Assembly: GCA_946222675.1 (NCBI GenBank)
Contig: CAMIMA010000001.1
Coordinates: 124,001 to 188,000, forward strand
Reading direction: 5' to 3'
Source of the DNA: an uncultured Candidatus Saccharibacteria bacterium
GTDB lineage: Bacteria > Patescibacteriota > Saccharimonadia > Saccharimonadales > Saccharimonadaceae
Length of the DNA: 64,000 bases
Made by a program: the position numbers and the translations under genes. Position 1 is the stretch's first letter. Every line of letters starts with the position of its first letter. Below, one piece after another: positions 25,470 to 32,936 of the stretch. The notes below the pieces were generated by a model. That model worked only from the letters and a program-made list of their open reading frames with translations, searched no databases and had not been told where the DNA came from.

Positions 25470-25967
25470 TTAAACTGACTTGGTTGGAGATGGGGTGTCC
25501 GGATCAGATGGAGTGGTTTTTTTGCCACCTTTACCATCAGTGGAGCTGGAACTTTCAGAGCTACTAGAGCCACTAGAAGCACCGCCTTTAAATACGTCAT
25601 TGGTAATCCATTGGACAACTGCAAATGCCGCAATCGCCACCACAAGACCAACCACAGCATACATAATAGTCTCTTTTGCGGCTGTTACCTGCGCCTTATC
25701 GCCATGAGAAGTAACGTAGCGAATACCACCATAAATCAACATAACAACTGCCAACAATCCAACGACAAACAGCATTGTACCAATAACGGTATTAATAACT
25801 TGTTGCATTGTTAGTCCACCAGCAGCAGTCTCAGTTGTGGTAACCCCACTCTGGACGTTGGTTAGCCCATTACCAGCAGCAAAAGCATTTTGTGTATATA
25901 CCAATCCTAGCGTAACCGCACCTGCGCCAGCGGTAATGATTTTACTTATTTTTTTCATATTGGTCAT
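25470..25967 (-). CDS. VirB2/TrbC-like protein with Ser-rich tail (pilin-like 5)
   Basis: 165 residues. Signal peptide ISKIITAGAGAVTLGLVYTQ with a cut near AFA, then TTTETAAGGLTMQQVINTVI leading to the TrbC helices (MLFVVGLLAVVMLIYGGIRY; TIMYAVVGLVVAIAAFAVVQ). The C-terminus carries a Ser/Gly/Lys/Pro-rich tail of about 40 residues not seen in the neighbours. AGGAGG lies six bases before the ATG at 25967. Confidence 0.85.
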   Translation of the reverse strand: MTNMKKISKIITAGAGAVTLGLVYTQNAFAAGNGLTNVQSGVTTTETAAGGLTMQQVINTVIGTMLFVVGLLAVVMLIYGGIRYVTSHGDKAQVTAAKETIMYAVVGLVVAIAAFAVVQWITNDVFKGGASSGSSSSESSSSTDGKGGKKTTPSDPDTPSPTKSV

Positions 25968-25983
25968 TTTTTCCTCCTATTTT

Positions 25984-26397
25984 TTATAACCTTCCAACAA
26001 CAAACTCAACTATTGCATACGCGCTAATTGCCAGCACTAAACCCGCAATACCGTACACTATCACAGTTTTAGCACTCGTAATATTGTTTTTATTGCCAGC
26101 CGATGTCATGTACTTTATACCTCCATATATTAACACAATCACAGCCAAAGCGCCAATACCAATTAAGGCTAGTTTAATATAACCATTGATTATCTTGGCC
26201 AAATCCGAGTCTGCACCGCCATTTGTATTTTTTAGATCATCGCATATTGTAGCGCTTGAACCCTCACATGGACAACCAGAGGCCTTAGGATTACTAGCAC
26301 AATCCGGCGCATCAGCCAGTACCGGCAGGGCAGGAGTGAATACAGTTATAGCAAATACTGCCAGTAGAGCAAATAGTTTTAACTTTACTTTACCCAT
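25984..26397 (-). CDS. VirB2/TrbC-like protein with Cys-rich external segment (pilin-like 4)
   Basis: 137 residues. I use ATG 26397 (MGKVKLKLFALLAVFA), preceded by GGGAGGA, rather than an upstream in-frame start, because this gives a normal signal peptide (cut near VLADA). Five cysteines follow closely (DCASNPKASGCPCEG, TICDD), then the helices LIGIGALAVIVLIYGGIKYM and VYGIAGLVLAISAYAIVEFV. Its start overlaps the upstream gene by eight bases. Confidence 0.82.
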   Translation of the reverse strand: MGKVKLKLFALLAVFAITVFTPALPVLADAPDCASNPKASGCPCEGSSATICDDLKNTNGGADSDLAKIINGYIKLALIGIGALAVIVLIYGGIKYMTSAGNKNNITSAKTVIVYGIAGLVLAISAYAIVEFVVGRL

Positions 26398-26734
26398 AAT
26401 ATCCTCCCAATAAACCGAGTCCCTTACCAGAGGCGCCATTTAGAATCATCTGCACAATACCATATGCAGCGGCGACAATCACTAACCCAGCGATTGAATA
26501 AATAATACCACGCTTAGCACTAGATATTGCCTTGGGGTCACCATTGGCTGTTAAAAACTTATAGCCGCAGGCAATTAACGCACCCACCGCTAACATGCCA
26601 ATTAGGAACAGAATTGCCTTTATTATATTACTCAGTAAACTGTCACTGTCAGTCGTCGGAATACCAATTTCGCACTTAGGGCATTTTTTAATGCTTACTG
26701 ATACTATTTTTAAACTATTAAGTACACCATTCAT
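26390..26734 (-). CDS. VirB2/TrbC-like protein (pilin-like 3)
   Basis: 114 residues with no classical signal peptide. An N-terminal CPKC pair is followed by two helices (AILFLIGMLAVGALIACGYK; GIIYSIAGLVIVAAAYGIVQ) with the basic AISSAKR loop between them, and a Gly-rich end (GKGLGLLGGYYG). It lies one base after the 331-residue gene and overlaps the next gene. Expression is presumably coupled. Confidence 0.8.
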   Translation of the reverse strand: MNGVLNSLKIVSVSIKKCPKCEIGIPTTDSDSLLSNIIKAILFLIGMLAVGALIACGYKFLTANGDPKAISSAKRGIIYSIAGLVIVAAAYGIVQMILNGASGKGLGLLGGYYG

Positions 26735-26735
26735 T

Positions 26736-27731
26736 CTATTTTCCCTTTAGACTACCAGCAATAAACGAAACTATTGCCGTTGCAGCAATTGCAATTACTA
26801 AACCAATGACACCATTAATTAGAATAGTCTTTGCCTTAGCTATGCCATCTGGGGAAGAGGAATAACTGCCGATAATAAACATAGCTCCCGCATAGATAAT
26901 TACAATCACCGCCGCAATACCCGCCAGACGCAATAATATCTCGGTAATATTTAATACAATCTTCATTACTTGAGGCCCAATTTCACTACTGGGGCTAAAG
27001 TGTACATCACGGTTCCAAGCTGGAAAACCGAGAAAATCACCGACTGGATCAGATCCAATTCCATCACCACTCAACGTACCATCTGCTCGATCTGGGTTTT
27101 TGGTACCTTCGCCGCCAGGACCGCCAGACCCATCAGGATTGTATCCATTATCAACATTGGTTTTTTTGGCTCCGCCACAATCCATAACATTGTTTTCTTG
27201 GCTACACACGCCATTCGGGCCAACACACTGCGCCATTGTCTTTGGGTCATATGGCTTACCGTCATACTTATCACACTCTCTAGACATCTTAGCTGCATAA
27301 TCTTTTTGAGTTTTAGATGAGTTTTTTATATCATTAAGGAATTTATCCGCATTATTACAATCCTTAATCTGAAAACTAACATAACTAGTAACAGTGCCAT
27401 TAGCACCACCCGACTCTTTACGCACCCCTTCTTCACATAAACCATTGCTAACACACTTTTGAAGCAAATCCTTATCGTCTACATTTTTAATATCCTCTCC
27501 GGCATGGTCTTTCCCTAGCTTGGAGCATTTCTTGGCAAGATCTTCATCTCCACCAACGTTTGCAGATCCGCCACCATCACCGCCAGAAACTGATGGTGAA
27601 AGGTTTGGCGAAATAAAAGCTAGGGCAGAATTGACACCAATAACCGATATTGCAATAGCAGCTGCCACTATTAAACCAAGGCTATGTTTAGCCAAATTAA
27701 ATGATATTATTATATTCTTTATCTTTTTCAT
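26736..27731 (-). CDS. Large VirB2/TrbC-like protein with Cys-rich ectodomain (pilin-like 2)
   Basis: 331 residues. Signal peptide (LAKHSLGLIVAAAIAISVIG), then a Cys-rich external domain of about 200 residues containing KCVSNGLC and QCVGPNGVC, followed by a Gly/Asp-rich linker. The C-terminus is a two-helix TrbC core (ILLRLAGIAAVIVIIYAGAM; TILINGVIGLVIAIAATAIV). It is unusually large for a VirB2-like protein, and the cysteine units recur in the neighbouring VirB6-like proteins. Its start overlaps the first gene by four bases (ATGA), with AGGAGG upstream. Confidence 0.82.
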   Translation of the reverse strand: MKKIKNIIISFNLAKHSLGLIVAAAIAISVIGVNSALAFISPNLSPSVSGGDGGGSANVGGDEDLAKKCSKLGKDHAGEDIKNVDDKDLLQKCVSNGLCEEGVRKESGGANGTVTSYVSFQIKDCNNADKFLNDIKNSSKTQKDYAAKMSRECDKYDGKPYDPKTMAQCVGPNGVCSQENNVMDCGGAKKTNVDNGYNPDGSGGPGGEGTKNPDRADGTLSGDGIGSDPVGDFLGFPAWNRDVHFSPSSEIGPQVMKIVLNITEILLRLAGIAAVIVIIYAGAMFIIGSYSSSPDGIAKAKTILINGVIGLVIAIAATAIVSFIAGSLKGK

Positions 27732-28102
27732 CCAAATATTCCTCCTGGTACCAAGAAATTAAGTAGCGAATACATAAAGAAGTAGCCAATCAGGGCAATA
27801 ATGGCATTACGGATAATTTTCTTACCATTCTCAACCTTTGATTTATCAGCACCCGCTGTCAGGTAGATAATTGCACCATAGACTATCGCCATCAGCACTA
27901 CAATAGAAAGACCAGCAGCTAACCAGCCTAAAATAGTCGCCACTGTACCCATCATTGGGTTATCACCTTTGTCACAACCCCACTCGAAATACGTTTTTAC
28001 TTTGCAGTCACTTCTTTTTTTAGCAAATGCAACTCGACTAAAGGCTAAGACAAGCGCAAGGGCAGAAATTGGTTTAACTAATTTATTTTTGCGGCTAAGC
28101 AT
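27728..28102 (-). CDS. VirB2/TrbC-like protein (pilin-like 1), first gene of the array
   Basis: 124 residues. Signal peptide (PISALALVLAFSRVAFA), a short region with two cysteines (SDCKVKTYFEWGCDKGD), then two helices (LGWLAAGLSIVVLMAIVYGA; IIRNAIIALIGYFFMYSLLN) with a Lys-rich loop (DKSKVENGKK). It starts the minus-strand operon and diverges from the first VirB6-like gene. TATATA six bases before the ATG fits a leaderless start. Confidence 0.83.
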   Translation of the reverse strand: MLSRKNKLVKPISALALVLAFSRVAFAKKRSDCKVKTYFEWGCDKGDNPMMGTVATILGWLAAGLSIVVLMAIVYGAIIYLTAGADKSKVENGKKIIRNAIIALIGYFFMYSLLNFLVPGGIFG

Positions 28103-28168
28103 ATCCTATATATATCATATTGCAAAAAAATCTACAATAATTTAATATAATTACATAAGCTTATTTGT
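28103..28168. promoter_or_regulatory. Divergent promoter region of the T4SS-like island
   Basis: A 66-base AT-rich spacer. Minus strand: TTGTAG, 17 bases, TATATA (28109-28114), six bases before ATG 28102. Plus strand: TATAAT (28146-28151), 17 bases before ATG 28169. One control point could therefore set the balance of pilin-like and VirB6-like gene expression. Confidence 0.5.
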
Positions 28169-30901
28169 ATGGTGATTAAAAAGAGGTGTTTGTTTAGCAT
28201 ACTGGCATTACTAATAATGCCTCTATTTTTAGCCACCATCAACACCCCCAAAGCTAAAGCTATCAACCCAGAAGACTGCTATTTTGGATCTACCGTACAA
28301 AACCCAGACAAACGAATTAAGCTGAATTGCTTAAAATACCTACCCCAGAGAACTGGTACAGGTTCAATAAGCAGTTCTGGCAATACAGACACAAAATCAT
28401 ACGAGAAAGAGAACGATGAAGCGCGCGCAAAATGTTTAAAGAAAGAACGTCCAGATTTGGAAAAATGCGTATCAAAAGGATATTGTATATTTATTAATTG
28501 GGAAACCACTGGTGATTTAGCTAATACGCAATTTGTTTGCACGCGTGCCTGGCGCTATACCGAGAGAGTATCACCTAAAATATGTTCCGATGCAGGTAAA
28601 ATGCAAAAAAAATATACCGATGATAACAACATACTTTATTGGAATGAACATGACAATGCTAAAACTGAAAGTAGCGGTAACAAAGGCGCAGCCTCCAAAT
28701 TATTATTAGCTTGCAAAGCTGCTGGTGGTTGTACGTTTAAAACTGAAAAAGATCCAGTTGACTGTAGTAAGGCTGATGAATTAGTTAAGGATAATAAGCC
28801 GTTCCCTGAAAGTGTTACCAAAAGTACAAATGGTAGTAAAGACTCCTCACTAGACGCTAACACAACAACCGCGCCACTTGATGATGATAGTACCGATCCT
28901 ACTGGCTTCAACGACTCATGTAAACGCGGTGGCGGAATTCTAGCATTTTTTGTATGCCCAATAGTTAACCTAATATTAGGTGTTGTCGACATGCTTACCA
29001 AGCTAATTGCCGATAACCTTAAGTGGACTTTTTTAGCTGACGCCAAGGGTTCAAGTGCAATATATGATACTTGGAGTAAAATACGCGACATCGCAAATAT
29101 CACACTAGCCATCGCCTTTATGGTAATGTTATACATATATGCAATTAATGTAGACAATAAATTTAAAGCCTACACAATTAAACAGGCTATTTCGCGCCTC
29201 ATAATCGTTGCGATCTGCATGCAGCTATCGTTTTATATTTGCGCAGCGCTAGCTGATCTATCAAATATTGCCGGAGTAGGTGTATATGAGTTATTTACTA
29301 AACAATTAGGGGGCGACGCTAGTGTAGCCTTCGGAGCGAATACATTTAAGGATGCGTTTCACTCCATTTTAGCTTCTATTGCAATCCTCTTTGCAGTTAT
29401 CTTTAGCTTTTCGTCGCTAGTTATGATTGCCTGTGCAATTTTAGCTATGGTCGCACTACGACAAGTAGTGCTAGTTACCCTCACACTGCTTGCACCGTTA
29501 GCGTTTGCTTGCTATCTATTGCCTAATACCGAAAAGTGGTTTAAGAAATGGAGTAATAGCTTCATTCAATTACTAATAGTATATCCATTCTTTACTGCTG
29601 CTTGGGGCGGATGCCAACTAGTCGCATTAGTAATAGAAAAAATGTTGCCGGTAGATGGAAGCAATCCAGTAAGTGGCTATGGCTTTGTAATTGCACCGCT
29701 TTGTGCCATAGCGCCGCTGGCATTAATTATGCCAATATTTAAGATGAGTAGCAGTATGATGGGTAACATAACTGGAAAGGTTCAAGGCGCTATGGATAAA
29801 ACTGGAGTTAGTGGCTTCGCTAAGAGCCGCGACCAAGCACGGCGCACTGCTGCTAAAAATCGCATTGAGACTGGAAACCTTAGATTGCAAAACCGCCTAG
29901 CTCGAAGAGGACATAAGATTACCGCAGCAATGCTTAGCTATACTAACGGCACTAGAGCAGCCTATATTTCCAATCGTAGCGACGAGCTAACAAAAGACCT
30001 GCAGAATAAAACCGTGTCAACGATTAATGCTAAGCGCGTAACCACTAAACAAATTGTTACCGCGCCGATAAAGGCTCTCCGTAACAAAAAGGTAAATGAT
30101 AAGTTTGCTGAATTAAGTGCAATCACTAAGGATCCAAATGTTGAACTTGATATTAGCGATAAAGCAGCAGCAGAAATAGCCGCCGTTACTGGTAGTGCGC
30201 CGCTAAAAAGCGTTACAACTAGTGACGGAAAGAAAAGATATAATATTAGTGGTTCGATGTTAATTAGGTACCAAGCTATGACTGGCAATAGCGCCGACGG
30301 TAAAAAACTTAGCCAATCTGAATACCAAGCATCACTAGAATGCGCCAATATAAAAAATCTATTGAATGGTAACCAATTACACTACGCTATACTAAACGTA
30401 CAAAACAAAGGTGACGAGATTACTCGTAAAAACTTTATCGACGGTTACACTGATTATAATGACGGGGAATACTGGACTGGTAATGGTAAATATAGCGACT
30501 ATGATTCATATAAAAACGCAAACAATAACCACATATTTATGGATGATAAATCAAAGCAAGACTTCATCAAGCAGACTGGCGATTTTAAGGCTGGTTCACT
30601 TAAAACTAATGACGACCTAGATAAAGCATTGCGTAATTCACGTCGTTCATACGTCAATAATATTAACCCAGATAGCTACGGTAAACTCGACGAGACCGTA
30701 CGTACTGAGCTGTTAGATAAATCAATAAAAGATGGCGACCTTGATAGTGTTACCAGAATAGAGCGCGTTAACGAGCAATTCATTAGATCATACGCACGCA
30801 CGGGTACAGATTCAAAAGCACTACGCCATGCATACAATATTAAATATTCAATTAATACTTTGCGAAAGGGTAACAATGATGAGCGCTATAAAACGTGGTA
30901 A
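28169..30901 (+). CDS. VirB6/TrbL-like polytopic membrane protein 1
   Basis: 910 residues. Signal peptide (LFSILALLIMPLFLATINTP), a Cys-rich external domain (about 30-250) with KCVSKGYC and ACKAAGGC, then a multi-helix core (about 260-540) containing FYICAALADLSNIAGVGVYE and LLAPLAFACYLLPNTEKWFK, and a long basic, helical, probably cytoplasmic C-terminal part. The core is shared with the next three genes. VirB6-like proteins are inner-membrane channel components of T4SS. The assignment rests on topology and context. No Shine-Dalgarno is visible. The next gene begins inside its 3' end. Confidence 0.78.
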   Translation: MVIKKRCLFSILALLIMPLFLATINTPKAKAINPEDCYFGSTVQNPDKRIKLNCLKYLPQRTGTGSISSSGNTDTKSYEKENDEARAKCLKKERPDLEKCVSKGYCIFINWETTGDLANTQFVCTRAWRYTERVSPKICSDAGKMQKKYTDDNNILYWNEHDNAKTESSGNKGAASKLLLACKAAGGCTFKTEKDPVDCSKADELVKDNKPFPESVTKSTNGSKDSSLDANTTTAPLDDDSTDPTGFNDSCKRGGGILAFFVCPIVNLILGVVDMLTKLIADNLKWTFLADAKGSSAIYDTWSKIRDIANITLAIAFMVMLYIYAINVDNKFKAYTIKQAISRLIIVAICMQLSFYICAALADLSNIAGVGVYELFTKQLGGDASVAFGANTFKDAFHSILASIAILFAVIFSFSSLVMIACAILAMVALRQVVLVTLTLLAPLAFACYLLPNTEKWFKKWSNSFIQLLIVYPFFTAAWGGCQLVALVIEKMLPVDGSNPVSGYGFVIAPLCAIAPLALIMPIFKMSSSMMGNITGKVQGAMDKTGVSGFAKSRDQARRTAAKNRIETGNLRLQNRLARRGHKITAAMLSYTNGTRAAYISNRSDELTKDLQNKTVSTINAKRVTTKQIVTAPIKALRNKKVNDKFAELSAITKDPNVELDISDKAAAEIAAVTGSAPLKSVTTSDGKKRYNISGSMLIRYQAMTGNSADGKKLSQSEYQASLECANIKNLLNGNQLHYAILNVQNKGDEITRKNFIDGYTDYNDGEYWTGNGKYSDYDSYKNANNNHIFMDDKSKQDFIKQTGDFKAGSLKTNDDLDKALRNSRRSYVNNINPDSYGKLDETVRTELLDKSIKDGDLDSVTRIERVNEQFIRSYARTGTDSKALRHAYNIKYSINTLRKGNNDERYKTW

Positions 30902-32936
30902 AATAGTTATCATGAAGAGGGTGGAACATTATATGTGTAGATGTATAGTTGTACTAGCTGCGCTATTTCTCCTTTGCTTGTCAATAATACCATCAGGCCA
31001 CGTTGCACATGCAAAACCTCTATCAACCCTCACTATATTAGCTGATGGCGATGATGGTACAAACGATAGCGCGTCAGATGACGCCGATGCCAAAAATAAG
31101 CTAAATCCTAACCCTAGCATGGGGAAGGGTGATCGCGCTGAAATACGTAAGGCAGATCATGGCAGTAAAGACACTAAGTGTCGCGATGGAACGTCCACTT
31201 TTGGCTGGATTATCTGCCCAGGCCTTGATGGTGTAACGCGTGCGATTGACGGTGTTGTTTCTATGATTGCAAATATGCTCAAGTGGACTATTCTAGCCCA
31301 AAACCTTTCTGGCGAAAACTCACAAACTACCATATTAAATGTATGGCAAAATGTACTAAGCATTGCAAATATCGCTATTGCCGCAGCGTTTATGATTATG
31401 TTATATAGTTACGCACTGAATTCAAACAACACATTCAAAGCCTATACTGTAAAAACTTTATTGTCGCGTCTAATTGTAGTTGCAGTGGCAACTAACTTTT
31501 CATTTTATATTTGCGCTGCACTAGCGGACCTATCTAATATTGCTGGTGTTGGAGTTTATGAATTAATCATCAATGAGATACGTAATGATGGCGCTGATGG
31601 GCAATACAATGGGCTGCTCGATAGTATTAATGTCATACTTAAGGGTATTGGTTTAATCGTTTTAGCATTTCTCAATGCTGGAGTAGTTATTTTAGCGGTT
31701 TTAACTATCTTTGGTGCAATTGCTTTGCGCCAGATTGCTTTGGTAGTGCTAGTAATTATGTCTCCATTGGCATTTGCTTGTTATTTATTGCCAAATACCG
31801 AAAAATGGTTTAGGAAGTGGTGGGATTCTTATGTTAGATTACTAATTGTCTTTCCATTCTTTACTGCTGCGTGGGCGGGATGTCGTATGGTGGGCTATAT
31901 TATAGCAGAGATGCCGGGTCTAGACACCGCAAGTGCTGGTATTATTAGTACTCTAACAACCATAGCACCACCTTTGCTTATTCTGCCAATTTTTAAGATG
32001 AGTAGTGGGTTGATGGGTAAAATGACCAATATGAGTCGTGGTGCCATAGATAAGACTGGTATGAGTGCACGACTACAAAACCGCGATAAGCGCACCAAGA
32101 AACGCGCTGGTAACGCCGTTAAGCGTGGTACAATGAAAGCTCAGAATAAGTTAGCAAACACTAACACCCGATTTAAATCGCTTAACGCCTTAGCGCATGG
32201 TGCTGCCTTTGGTGTTGGTATAGCGAATGGTACGCGCGCCGAAGCTGCAGCCAAACGAAGCGATGACGCTACAAAAAAGGCTACCAAGGATACTCTCGAA
32301 AATATTAACGATGCTCGCGACCAAAGTAAAATTAATAGTGCACGTAATAAATTTAAGGGCAAACATAATGAAGAGGTAAGACAAATTGCTACAACTGGCA
32401 TGGACGCCAATGGCAACCAAGTGGACCCCTATACTCAAGCTGCCGCTATTCAACACGCTGACGAAAATAATATGTTATCGAAAGACGAATACTCCAGCGT
32501 ACTTTCAGCTGCACAACAAAGCAAAAATTCTACCGTAATTAAAGCTGCAGCAAATTCACGCTTCGGCAAAGAATGGCTTATGGACCAAGAGTCGCAGAAT
32601 AACTTCAAGAACCAAAAGGGTGAGTGGAGTAATATTAAGAGTGATGACGATACACAAGCAGCAATCAACAAGTCACTCAGCCGTGTAACCGCCAGTGCAA
32701 ATACATGGAGTGATCTATCAATCGAACAACGCACGCGAGTAGCTGATCGCGCGCTCAAAACAGGTGACGTAAATTTAGTTAACAATGTCGAAAGAGTCAA
32801 CCAGGCAGCTTATGAAAATCGCAAGATCCTCCAATCAACAAATGATGATATTGCACAGTATCAACACCAGCTACAATCTATTAATGATGCCAAAAAAGGG
32901 AATACGTATGACATTACAGATAGCGGAAGATTCTAA
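30876..32936 (+). CDS. VirB6/TrbL-like polytopic membrane protein 2
   Basis: 686 residues from ATG 30876, chosen because AAAGGG lies five bases upstream inside the previous gene. ATG 30912 (with TAAAAT seven bases before it) would give a tidier signal peptide and is a real alternative. The external N-terminal domain is short (about 100 residues). The core carries FGWIICPGLDGVTRAIDGVV, the FYICAALADLSNIAGVGVYE block and FACYLLPNTEKWFRKWWDSY. The C-terminus is basic and helical with AAAIQHADENNMLSKDEYSS, which matches the fourth paralogue. Confidence 0.78.
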   Translation: MMSAIKRGKIVIMKRVEHYMCRCIVVLAALFLLCLSIIPSGHVAHAKPLSTLTILADGDDGTNDSASDDADAKNKLNPNPSMGKGDRAEIRKADHGSKDTKCRDGTSTFGWIICPGLDGVTRAIDGVVSMIANMLKWTILAQNLSGENSQTTILNVWQNVLSIANIAIAAAFMIMLYSYALNSNNTFKAYTVKTLLSRLIVVAVATNFSFYICAALADLSNIAGVGVYELIINEIRNDGADGQYNGLLDSINVILKGIGLIVLAFLNAGVVILAVLTIFGAIALRQIALVVLVIMSPLAFACYLLPNTEKWFRKWWDSYVRLLIVFPFFTAAWAGCRMVGYIIAEMPGLDTASAGIISTLTTIAPPLLILPIFKMSSGLMGKMTNMSRGAIDKTGMSARLQNRDKRTKKRAGNAVKRGTMKAQNKLANTNTRFKSLNALAHGAAFGVGIANGTRAEAAAKRSDDATKKATKDTLENINDARDQSKINSARNKFKGKHNEEVRQIATTGMDANGNQVDPYTQAAAIQHADENNMLSKDEYSSVLSAAQQSKNSTVIKAAANSRFGKEWLMDQESQNNFKNQKGEWSNIKSDDDTQAAINKSLSRVTASANTWSDLSIEQRTRVADRALKTGDVNLVNNVERVNQAAYENRKILQSTNDDIAQYQHQLQSINDAKKGNTYDITDSGRF

